From NCBI GenBank assembly GCA_946221975.1, contig CAMIGT010000030.1, positions 1 to 8,882 on the forward strand: a stretch of DNA of 8,882 nt, read 5' to 3'. The notes beneath the pieces are model-generated. The model saw nothing but the letters and a program-made list of their open reading frames with translations. It did not search any database and had not been told where the DNA came from. Position 1 is the first letter of the stretch, and every line of letters begins with the position of its first letter. Shown piece after piece: positions 1-5,317 of this stretch. Made by a program: the position numbers and the translations under genes. The DNA is from an uncultured Blastococcus sp. Its GTDB lineage: Bacteria > Actinomycetota > Actinomycetes > Mycobacteriales > Antricoccaceae.

Positions 1-1348
1 GCATCGCCTTGAGCTGGTCGACGATGACCGCGACCTCATCGCCCCACTTCACGCCGCGCACGCTCGCCAGGTGCAGCGCGATCAGGTAGCAGGCCACGAT
101 CTGGGCCAGGAACGCCTTGGTCGAGGCGACCGCGATCTCGACGCCGGCGCGGGTGTAGAGCACCGCGTCGGACTCGCGGGGGATGGTCGAGCCGATCGTG
201 TTGCAGATCGCCAGGATACGCGCGTGCTGGTCCTTGGCGTGCCGCAGCGCCATCAGCGTGTCCATGGTCTCGCCGGACTGGCTGATCGCGATGACGAGCG
301 TCGAGCGGTCGAGCACCGGGTCGCGGTAGCGGAACTCGCTGGCCAGCTCGACTTCACACGGGATGCGGGTCCAGTGCTCGATCGCGTACTTGGCGATCAT
401 TCCGGCGTACGCGCTGGTGCCACACGCGACGATGAAGATCTTGGTGACGTCGCGCAAGTCCTGATCGGACAGGCGCACCTCGTCCAGCACGATCTGGCCG
501 GTGTCGGTCAGCCGGCCGCGCAGCGTGTCGGCGACGACGGCCGGCTGCTCGGCGATCTCCTTGAGCATGAACCAGTCGTAGCCGCCCTTCTCGGCGGCCT
601 CGTCGTCCCAGTCGATGGTGTAGGTGCTCAGCTCGGCCGGCGCCCCGTCGAAGCCGACGACGGTGATGCCGCGCTCGCGGTTGATCTCGCAGATCTGGTC
701 CTGACCGAGCTCGACGGCCTCGCGGGTGAACGCGATGAAGGCCGCGACGTCGCTGCCGAGGAAGTACTCGCCGTCGCCGAGCCCGGCGACCAACGGGGAG
801 TTGCGGCGCGCGCCCACGATGGTGTCTTCGTCGTCGGCATGGGCGATCACCAGGGTGAACGCGCCTTCGAGCCGGTTGCACACGATCCGTACCGCCTCGC
901 GCAGCCAGTCCGGACGGCTGCGGTCGACGTCCTTGACCGCGTCCTCGACCAGGTGCGCGACGACCTCGGTGTCGGTGTCCGAGCTCATCTCGATGCCGCG
1001 GCCCTCCAGCTCGGCGCGCAGCTCAGCGAAGTTCTCGATGATGCCGTTGTGGACGACGCCGACGTTGCCGACGTACGACACGTGCGGGTGGGCGTTGCGG
1101 TCGTTGGGAGCGCCGTGCGTGGCCCAGCGGGTGTGCCCCATGCCGGCCGTCGACGGTGGCAGCGGGCGCTCTTCGAGCAGCTTGCGCAGGTTTTCCAGCT
1201 TGCCCGCGCGCTTGCGGGTCTGCAGTCCCTCGTCGGTCAGAACAGCGATTCCCGCCGAGTCATAGCCGCGATACTCGAGCCGTCGCAGGCCCTCCATGAT
1301 GACGTCCTGGGCCTGCTGAGGGCCGACGTACCCGACGATTCCACACAT
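1..1348 (-). CDS. glmS: Glutamine--fructose-6-phosphate aminotransferase (isomerizing), 3' end cut off by the window
   Basis: Makes glucosamine-6-phosphate from fructose-6-phosphate and glutamine, the first step towards UDP-GlcNAc for peptidoglycan; cytoplasmic. I translated 449 residues from the reverse strand. The start is fixed by MCGIVGYVG, because Cys2 becomes the N-terminal nucleophile after Met removal. A GGAGG site lies only 2 bases upstream of the ATG. The N-terminal glutaminase domain (about 1-240) shows TRWATHG (73-79), NGIIEN (101-106) and SDTDTEV (123-129). The first SIS sugar-isomerase domain (about 290-430) shows ACGTSAYAG (308-316), ISQSGET (355-361) and VASTKAF (407-413). The family is normally about 610-625 residues, so roughly 170 residues including the second SIS domain lie outside the window; this is the window edge, not a broken gene. 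It is divergent from the protease gene, with tandem repeats upstream. Confidence 0.97.
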   Translation of the reverse strand, partial: MCGIVGYVGPQQAQDVIMEGLRRLEYRGYDSAGIAVLTDEGLQTRKRAGKLENLRKLLEERPLPPSTAGMGHTRWATHGAPNDRNAHPHVSYVGNVGVVHNGIIENFAELRAELEGRGIEMSSDTDTEVVAHLVEDAVKDVDRSRPDWLREAVRIVCNRLEGAFTLVIAHADDEDTIVGARRNSPLVAGLGDGEYFLGSDVAAFIAFTREAVELGQDQICEINRERGITVVGFDGAPAELSTYTIDWDDEAAEKGGYDWFMLKEIAEQPAVVADTLRGRLTDTGQIVLDEVRLSDQDLRDVTKIFIVACGTSAYAGMIAKYAIEHWTRIPCEVELASEFRYRDPVLDRSTLVIAISQSGETMDTLMALRHAKDQHARILAICNTIGSTIPRESDAVLYTRAGVEIAVASTKAFLAQIVACYLIALHLASVRGVKWGDEVAVIVDQLKAM

Positions 1349-1371
1349 AACCTCCAGCGTACGTCAGCGCC

Positions 1372-1385
1372 CCGGGCGCGCCCGG
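1372..1385. repeat. 14-bp GC-only palindrome in the glmS leader
   Basis: CCGGGCGCGCCCGG is a perfect palindrome centred about 30 bases upstream of the glmS start codon. Flanking GCGCC and GGC bases add partial symmetry. It could be a hairpin in the glmS leader or a protein site, but GC-only palindromes of this size also arise by chance in such DNA. No function is claimed. Confidence 0.35.
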
Positions 1386-1410
1386 CAAGCGACGCGTGAC
1401 CTGCACAGCA

Positions 1411-1495
1411 CCGATCCGAGCGTTATTTCCGCCGATCCGAGCGTTAATCTCGCCGATCCGAGCGTTATTTCCGCCGATCCGAGCGTTAATGTCCG
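1411..1495. repeat. Four 21-bp tandem repeats between glmS and the protease gene
   Basis: The core CCGATCCGAGCGTTA starts at 1411, 1432, 1453 and 1474, so the period is exactly 21 bp. The cores are identical. The remaining bases alternate: copies 1 and 3 end TTTCCG, copy 2 ends ATCTCG and copy 4 ends ATGTCCG, giving a 42-bp super-period. Each unit carries an AT-rich island (TTATTT or TTAATC) in otherwise GC-rich DNA, spaced at two helical turns. The array sits 63-147 bases upstream of glmS and just upstream of the protease gene's regulatory region. Read on the minus strand it encodes heptapeptides of the form N-A-R-I-G plus two residues, a side effect of a period divisible by three. Candidate roles are a regulator-binding array, a bent-DNA element or a neutral satellite; the sequence does not decide between them. 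Confidence 0.9.
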
Positions 1496-1525
1496 CGGTT
1501 GCGAAGTCTGGCGGCGTGTGTTGCG

Positions 1526-1578
1526 CGTGAGGATGGTGTTGTGGCAGGTTTAGGCTCACCACATTCGTGGTCCTCACG
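1526..1578. promoter_or_regulatory. Cluster of overlapping inverted repeats upstream of the protease gene
   Basis: Three symmetries overlap. CGTGAGGA (1526-1533) pairs with TCCTCACG (1571-1578) as perfect 8-bp arms. TGTGG (1540-1544) pairs with CCACA (1559-1563) inside them. ACCAC (1558-1562) pairs with GTGGT (1567-1571) around the 4-base spacer ATTC. The cluster ends directly at the AAGGAG ribosome-binding site (1579-1584). It could be an operator, or an mRNA fold gating the ribosome-binding site if transcription starts upstream of 1526. The pairing is visible; the role is inference. Confidence 0.4.
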
Positions 1579-2449
1579 AAGGAGAGTCATAAACTCAGTA
1601 CTCCGAAGACTGATCGTGCTGCTCATTGCCCCTATCGCGGCATTGGCGGTCTCGACTGCCCCCGCTTCGGCAATCACCGGCGGTGAACCGGATGGCAACC
1701 GTCATCCCAGCGTCGGGATGATCGCGTTCTACCAAGACGGTGAGCGTTACCGCTGCACCGCCACCCTCGTCACGCCGACCGTCTTGCTGGCCGCGGCACA
1801 CTGCACTGACGGTGTCTCCGGACAGGCGGTCGTTACGTTCGAGCCGGTGATCGCCGAGGCCCCGCCGTCCGGCCTCCCGGTCGCGGCCGACCCCAGCGTC
1901 GGTTACACCGAGGCAGATGTGGCCGGGACCAACTACTACGCCGGTACGCCGTACGCGCACCCGGAGTACTCCGACTTCACCGACATGGCGAACTGGAACG
2001 ACGTCGGCGTCGTCGTGCTCAACGAGCCGGTGACCGGCATCGAGCCCTCGCAGATCGCTCCGCTGAACTACCTCGAGCAGTATGCACAGCCGAAGCTGAA
2101 CTCGACGATCTTCACCATCGTCGGCTACGGCACCGAGGTTCGTAAGCCGGATGCCGGCCCGCAGAAGCCGACGCCGCAGTCCTACCCGCTGCTGCGCCGG
2201 TTTGCCGAGGCGCCCGGCCAGAAGCTCACCCCGCAGATCCTCCAGGTGAACGGAAATCCCAATGACACCAAGGGAACTGGCGGGTCGTGCTTCGGCGACT
2301 CGGGCGGCCCGACCTATCTGAACGGGTACGTCGTCACGGTCACGTCCTACGGCTACACGCAGGACTGCCGTTATCTCGACGGGCTGCAGCGCGTTGATAT
2401 CGCAGGTGTCCAGCAGTGGCTGGCCACTTTCGGAGTGACGCCGGGCTAA
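1541..2449 (+). CDS. Secreted chymotrypsin-fold (S1 family) serine protease
   Basis: Predicted extracellular endopeptidase. Numbered from GTG 1541 (302 residues), the catalytic triad is His87 (AAAHC), Asp154 (NDVGVVVLN) and Ser254 (GDSGGP). Cys72/Cys88 and Cys250/Cys276 match the conserved S1 disulfides around the His and Ser loops. The signal peptide has an Arg-Arg n-region, a hydrophobic stretch and an ASA cleavage site (42-44). The mature chain starts ITGG at residue 45, equivalent to the IVGG N-terminus of active trypsins, and is 258 residues. The residue at chymotrypsin position 189 is Gly, so trypsin-like Arg/Lys preference is not expected. The start is uncertain. GTG 1541 has GAGGA 7 bases upstream. 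ATA 1589 follows a better site, AAGGAG, by 4 bases and would give an ideal 28-residue signal peptide. TTG 1499 is also possible. The substrate is unknown. Confidence 0.93.
   Translation: MAGLGSPHSWSSRRRVINSVLRRLIVLLIAPIAALAVSTAPASAITGGEPDGNRHPSVGMIAFYQDGERYRCTATLVTPTVLLAAAHCTDGVSGQAVVTFEPVIAEAPPSGLPVAADPSVGYTEADVAGTNYYAGTPYAHPEYSDFTDMANWNDVGVVVLNEPVTGIEPSQIAPLNYLEQYAQPKLNSTIFTIVGYGTEVRKPDAGPQKPTPQSYPLLRRFAEAPGQKLTPQILQVNGNPNDTKGTGGSCFGDSGGPTYLNGYVVTVTSYGYTQDCRYLDGLQRVDIAGVQQWLATFGVTPG
1551..1556 (+). promoter_or_regulatory. Possible -10 box for the protease gene
   Basis: TAGGCT fits the TAnnnT pattern common in actinobacterial -10 elements. No good -35 box is seen about 17 bases upstream. 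If used, transcription would start near 1563, giving a leader of about 26 bases before the AAGGAG-associated ATA codon and excluding the upstream GTG start at 1541. This is weak evidence from a short motif. Confidence 0.25.
1579..1584 (+). promoter_or_regulatory. Ribosome-binding site in front of an ATA codon
   Basis: AAGGAG is the best Shine-Dalgarno match in this stretch. The codon 4 bases downstream in the protease frame is ATA (1589-1591), not a standard start. Everything after it reads as a typical signal peptide beginning x-N-S-V-L-R-R-L. This suggests the ancestral start was ATG here, later changed, or that ATA is used, or that there is a base error. Confidence 0.5.
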
Positions 2450-2464
2450 CAACCCGCTCGTGAC

Positions 2465-2504
2465 ATGACCTGGCCCGGGGCGCATCGCCCCGGGGCCACG
2501 TCAT
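2465..2504. terminator. Symmetric hairpin terminator between convergent genes
   Basis: ATGAC and TGG followed by CCCGGGGCG (2474-2482) pair with CGCCCCGGG and then GCCA and GTCAT (2500-2504) across the 3-base loop CAT. The stem has one C-C mismatch and one bulge, about 17 base pairs in all and mostly G-C. No T-run follows on either strand, as is usual in GC-rich actinobacteria. It lies 15 bases after the protease stop and 8 bases after the pcaJ stop on the other strand, so it can serve both transcripts. Confidence 0.85.
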
Positions 2505-2512
2505 CTAACGAA

Positions 2513-3157
2513 CTACGCGTGCAGCTCGGGTTCGGTCGCCTCGCGCACCTCGTCGAGGGTGATCCCCGGCGCCAGCTCGACCAGGTGCAACCCGTCTTCC
2601 TCGACGGCGATCACCGCGAGGTCGGTGTAGAGACGGGTGACCGCGCGCGCCGCCGTCAGCGGGTAGCTGCACGAGCGCACCACCTTCGACCGTCCGTCCT
2701 TCGTGCGGTGGGTCATCATCGCGAACACCTGCTTCGCGCCGACCGCGAGGTCCATCGCGCCGCCGACGGCCGGCGCGATCGAGGTGTCGCCGGTCGACCA
2801 GTTGGCGAGGTCTCCGTGCTCGGAAACCTCGAACCCGCCAAGGACGCAGATGTCGAGATGACCGCCGCGCATCATCATGAACGAGTCGGTGTGGTGGAAG
2901 ATCGCCCCGCCGGTCAGGAGGGTGACCGGCTGCTTGCCGGCGTTGATGAGCTCGGCGTCGTACTGTTCCGGCGTCGGCGACGGTCCCATCCCGAGGATGC
3001 CGTTTTCGCTATGCAGCACGATTTCCTTGTCGGCTGGCAGCGCGTCGCCAACCAGCGTGGGCATCCCGATGCCCAGGTTGACGTAGGAACCATCGGGGAT
3101 GTCGGCGGCAATGCGCGCCGCCAGCGCCTGCTTGCTGAAGCCTCGTTCGGTCGCCAT
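2513..3157 (-). CDS. pcaJ: CoA-transferase subunit B, 3-oxoadipate/3-oxoacid type
   Basis: Beta subunit of a family I CoA-transferase, which moves CoA from succinyl-CoA to a 3-oxo acid through a glutamyl-CoA intermediate. The 214 residues match the usual subunit length. Glu51 in HSENGILG (49-56) is the expected catalytic glutamate. Further family blocks are YVNLGIGMPT (25-34), INAGK (71-75), MMRGGHLD (95-102) and GGAMDLAVGAKQV (132-144). From memory of the families, phrases such as DIPDGSYVNLGIG and FHHTDSF resemble PcaJ more than Bacillus ScoB, so 3-oxoadipate transfer (end of the beta-ketoadipate pathway) is the first guess; acetoacetate activation (scoB) is the main alternative. No other aromatic-degradation gene is in view. 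The ATG lies 2 bases after the pcaI stop, indicating translational coupling. The stop is followed by the shared terminator. Confidence 0.92.
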   Translation of the reverse strand: MATERGFSKQALAARIAADIPDGSYVNLGIGMPTLVGDALPADKEIVLHSENGILGMGPSPTPEQYDAELINAGKQPVTLLTGGAIFHHTDSFMMMRGGHLDICVLGGFEVSEHGDLANWSTGDTSIAPAVGGAMDLAVGAKQVFAMMTHRTKDGRSKVVRSCSYPLTAARAVTRLYTDLAVIAVEEDGLHLVELAPGITLDEVREATEPELHA

Positions 3158-3159
3158 GA

Positions 3160-3822
3160 TCAGCCCACCTCGACAATGCGGTCAACGAAGATTCCGGGAG
3201 TGATGATGTGCTCCGGGTTGAGCTCGCCGAGCTCGACGAACTCGCGGACCTGCACGATCGTGGTTGTCGCCGCGGTGGCCATGGTGGGACCGAAGTTGCG
3301 GGCCGCCAGATGGTAGGTGAGGTTGCCCCAGCGGTCGGCCTGTTGGGCATGGATGAGCGCGAAGTCACCGGGCAGCGGCTGCTCCAGTACATGCAGCCGG
3401 CCGTTGATCATCCGGGTCTCCTTGCCCTGGGCGAGCTCTGTCTCAGCACCGGTCGGGGTAAAGAACCCGCCGAGCCCGGCGCCCGCGGCGCGCATCCGCT
3501 CGCTGAGCGTTCCCTGCGGCACGAGCTCGAGTTCGAGCTGACCCTCGTCCCAGCGCTGTTTGAACCAGTGCGATCCGGCCGAGCGGGGATACGAGCACAC
3601 GAGCTTGGCGACACGCTTCTCGCGGATCAGCGCCGCGACGTCGGTCTCACCTGAACCGCCGTTGTTGGTCACGATCGTCAGGTCGCGGACTCCGCTGTCG
3701 AGTACGGCGTGGCAGAGCTCAACCGGGATGCCGGCGTCGCCGAATCCGCTGATCAAGATCGTCGCTCCGTCGTCGATGCCCTCGACCGCTTCCGCGAGTC
3801 CGCCGACTCTCTTGTCGATCAA
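3160..3822 (-). CDS. pcaI: CoA-transferase subunit A, 3-oxoadipate/3-oxoacid type
   Basis: Alpha subunit partner of the following gene; the two form the active transferase. The 220 residues are slightly short of the common 228-235. The glycine-rich SGFGDAGIP (25-33) is the family signature near the N-terminus. VPQGTLSERMRAAGAG (101-116), FFTPTG (120-125), DRWGNLTY (163-170) and ARNFGPTMA (174-182) follow, with HIITPGIF (205-212) near the C-terminus. VCSYPR (75-80) and the DRWGNLTY block look like PcaI rather than ScoA, but substrate cannot be settled from sequence alone; a dicarboxylate CoA-transferase role is also possible. The start is TTG, supported by AGGAG (complement of 3828-3832) 5 bases upstream. 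A 25-bp hyphenated palindrome sits just upstream and may be an operator. Confidence 0.92.
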   Translation of the reverse strand: MIDKRVGGLAEAVEGIDDGATILISGFGDAGIPVELCHAVLDSGVRDLTIVTNNGGSGETDVAALIREKRVAKLVCSYPRSAGSHWFKQRWDEGQLELELVPQGTLSERMRAAGAGLGGFFTPTGAETELAQGKETRMINGRLHVLEQPLPGDFALIHAQQADRWGNLTYHLAARNFGPTMATAATTTIVQVREFVELGELNPEHIITPGIFVDRIVEVG

Positions 3823-3839
3823 CGTGTCTCCTCTGCCTT

Positions 3840-3864
3840 GACTCGTTGCCCATGCTAACGAGTC
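3840..3864. promoter_or_regulatory. Hyphenated palindrome upstream of pcaI, candidate operator
   Basis: GACTCGTT (3840-3847) and AACGAGTC (3857-3864) are perfect 8-bp inverted arms separated by 9 bases. The near edge is 17 bases upstream of the pcaI TTG and 7 bases upstream of its ribosome-binding site. The arm-to-arm spacing suits a dimeric regulator such as a TetR- or IclR-type repressor. It could also be a weak terminator for the preceding cation-transporter gene, but the stem is only half G-C with a large loop. No regulator gene is in the window. Confidence 0.5.
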
Positions 3865-3888
3865 CAGATGGTGGGATGCGGCGTACTG

Positions 3889-4848
3889 TCACTCCTCGCG
3901 GCGTCGGCGATCCACGACGGTCTCGCCCAGGGGGATCTCGGCGGGATAGTCGTCGTACGCGCGCGGATCCTCGATCGGCTCAAGGTGCGAGATGAGCTGG
4001 ACGTCCTCGAGCCGTTCGTGGACCGCCGCTTCGATCTCCTCGAGCAGGTCATGCCCGCGCCAGACGGTCCAGTCGCCCGGCACAAGCACGTGCATCTCGG
4101 CGAACCGATGATGACCGGACTGTCGCGTTCGTACGCCGTGAATGGTCACCTCGTCGGTCCGAAACGGCCGGACCGCGTCCGCGAGCGCTTCGTTGTCCTC
4201 GTCGCTCCATGCCACGTCCATCAGCCCGAGCGTGCTTTCCTGCACGAGCTTGTAACCCTGGAAGAGGATGTTCATGCCGACCAGCATCGCCACGACCGGA
4301 TCGAGCAAGTCCCAGCCGGTGATCCCGACGAGCAGCACGCCGACGACGACGCCACCGGAGGTCCAGACGTCAGTCATCAGGTGCTTGCCGTCGGCGACCA
4401 GGGTCAGTGACCGGTGCTTGCGTCCCGCGCGCAGCAGCACGACCGCGATGGCGCCGTTGATCGCCGCGGCGATCACCGAGATGACGAGGCCGATGCCGAC
4501 GTTCTCGATCGGCTGCGGGTCGATGATGCGACCGACCGCGGAGTAGATGATGAAAGCCGCCGCGACGAAGATCATCAGGCCTTCGATCCATGCCGAGAAG
4601 TACTCGGCTTTGGTGTGCCCGAACTGGTGGTTCCAGTCGGCGGGCTTGGCAGCGACGCGCAGCGCGATGAGGGCGACGATCGCCGCCACGAGGTTGACGA
4701 CGGACTCCGCGGCGTCGGAGAGCAGACCGACAGATCCAGTCAGCAGGTAGGCGCCCATCTTGAGCGAGATCGTGACCAGCGCAGTCGCGATCGACAGCCA
4801 CGCGTACTTCTGTAGGTCGCGGGGTCGGCCCGTTGTTGTGTTTGGCAC
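3889..4848 (-). CDS. Cation diffusion facilitator family metal/H+ antiporter
   Basis: Membrane exporter of divalent metals (Zn, Fe, Mn, Co or similar) driven by proton exchange, normally a homodimer. The 319 residues suit the family. About six hydrophobic segments are seen (roughly 16-38, 44-64, 86-104, 116-139, 162-178, 180-199), followed by a cytosolic domain (about 205-319). The helix-5 half of the transport site is intact: His156-x-x-x-Asp160 in KHLMTD. The helix-2 half reads S-D-A-A-E-S-V-V-N (44-52), with Asp45 but Ser where the classical DxxxD or HxxxD motif has its second Asp; Glu48 may substitute. QFGHTKAEYFSA (75-86) is a typical family loop. The C-terminal domain carries His246, His247, His253 and His266, likely regulatory metal ligands. 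The start is GTG with only a weak GAGAGA upstream. Metal specificity cannot be assigned. Confidence 0.93.
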   Translation of the reverse strand: MPNTTTGRPRDLQKYAWLSIATALVTISLKMGAYLLTGSVGLLSDAAESVVNLVAAIVALIALRVAAKPADWNHQFGHTKAEYFSAWIEGLMIFVAAAFIIYSAVGRIIDPQPIENVGIGLVISVIAAAINGAIAVVLLRAGRKHRSLTLVADGKHLMTDVWTSGGVVVGVLLVGITGWDLLDPVVAMLVGMNILFQGYKLVQESTLGLMDVAWSDEDNEALADAVRPFRTDEVTIHGVRTRQSGHHRFAEMHVLVPGDWTVWRGHDLLEEIEAAVHERLEDVQLISHLEPIEDPRAYDDYPAEIPLGETVVDRRRREE

Positions 4849-4884
4849 CCGAATCAGTTCTCTCGTACGGCCAGCAGACTCAGG

Positions 4885-5274
4885 CTACTTTTCCAAGCCC
4901 ATGGACTTACGCAGCTGGGCAAGGCGGTCGGCTCCGGCCGCCTCGAGCGCCTCGCGCTCCTCGCGAGCGCTGCGCTCGGCCGGTAGGTCAGCATCGAGGA
5001 CCTCCTGGCCGTCGGCCGTCGCCGCGCGTTGCGCGATCCGGTCCCGGACCGCATCGAAGGTCGGCACACCGTCCTCGGTGTAGTAGCCGCTCGGCAACGG
5101 TGACTGCGGAGGGTTGTCGAAGATCCCTGGCTCGGCCGAGGGTGCGGTGGCCACGGGCTCTGCGGGCGAGTCTGATGACGCGGCCTTGGCTTCGGGCTGG
5201 GCCGGCTGCTCCGAGGTCGGCGCGGCCTCGTCCGGCTCGTCTGACGTGGGCTTCGGTTCGTCTGTGCTGGCCAT
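4885..5274 (-). CDS. Small acidic protein of unknown function with disordered N-terminus
   Basis: I do not recognise this 129-residue protein. Residues 1-50 are almost entirely Pro, Ala, Glu, Ser, Thr and Asp, so probably unstructured and strongly acidic. The rest looks more conserved: GYYTEDGVPTFDAVRDRI (63-80) is a short ordered-looking motif, and residues 98-129 form a charged helix rich in Arg, Glu, Ala and Leu that ends RLAQLRKSMGLEK. There is no signal peptide, membrane segment or cysteine, so it is likely soluble and cytoplasmic. The ATG is preceded by GGGAG at 1 base. It sits between rlmC (37-base gap) and the cation-transporter gene (36-base gap) on the same strand. Codon use looks like its neighbours, and the acidic composition argues against a random open frame. 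Confidence 0.8.
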   Translation of the reverse strand: MASTDEPKPTSDEPDEAAPTSEQPAQPEAKAASSDSPAEPVATAPSAEPGIFDNPPQSPLPSGYYTEDGVPTFDAVRDRIAQRAATADGQEVLDADLPAERSAREEREALEAAGADRLAQLRKSMGLEK

Positions 5275-5303
5275 GCTCCCAGGCTAGTCGCCGCGGTGCC
5301 GTT

Positions 5304-5317
5304 ACGTGTCGTCACGT
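5304..5317. repeat. Short inverted repeat at the rlmC stop codon
   Basis: ACGTG (5304-5308) and CACGT (5313-5317) flank the four bases TCGT and overlap the rlmC stop (complement of 5312-5314). This could make a small hairpin in the 37-base gap before the next gene. A 5-bp stem is too weak to call a terminator; it may only mark the junction. Confidence 0.25.

Noticed and set aside
71..1399. Long plus-strand open frame (442 codons) opposite glmS
   Set aside because: It is antisense to a clear glmS reading frame with all catalytic motifs. Its composition (repetitive Val, Asp, Arg, Gly, Leu) is typical of a GC-rich shadow frame.
1349..1410. Possible glmS-type ribozyme or riboswitch leader
   Set aside because: Only about 60 GC-rich bases lie between the repeats and the start codon. 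No conserved ribozyme core is visible, and that element is known from Firmicutes rather than this phylum.
1411..1495. CRISPR array
   Set aside because: The units are contiguous 21-bp direct repeats without unique spacers, and no cas gene is present.
1260..1577. Minus-strand open frame of 105 codons containing the N-A-R-I-G heptapeptide repeats
   Set aside because: The start is GTG with no ribosome-binding site, it runs out of frame over the glmS start, and the only striking part is the translation of a 21-bp DNA repeat. Better explained as non-coding repeats.
1574..1622. Twin-arginine (Tat) signal in the longer protease form
   Set aside because: S-R-R-R-V-I only loosely resembles the S-R-R-x-F-L-K consensus, and it would exist only if translation starts at 1541 or earlier. 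An ordinary Sec signal peptide explains the sequence.
1595..2485. Minus-strand open frame of 296 codons opposite the protease
   Set aside because: Antisense shadow of a gene with a complete catalytic triad, disulfides and signal peptide. It also crosses the terminator hairpin.
2465..3316. Plus-strand open frame of 283 codons opposite pcaJ
   Set aside because: It starts inside the terminator hairpin, is antisense to a well-conserved CoA-transferase subunit, and shows no recognisable motif.
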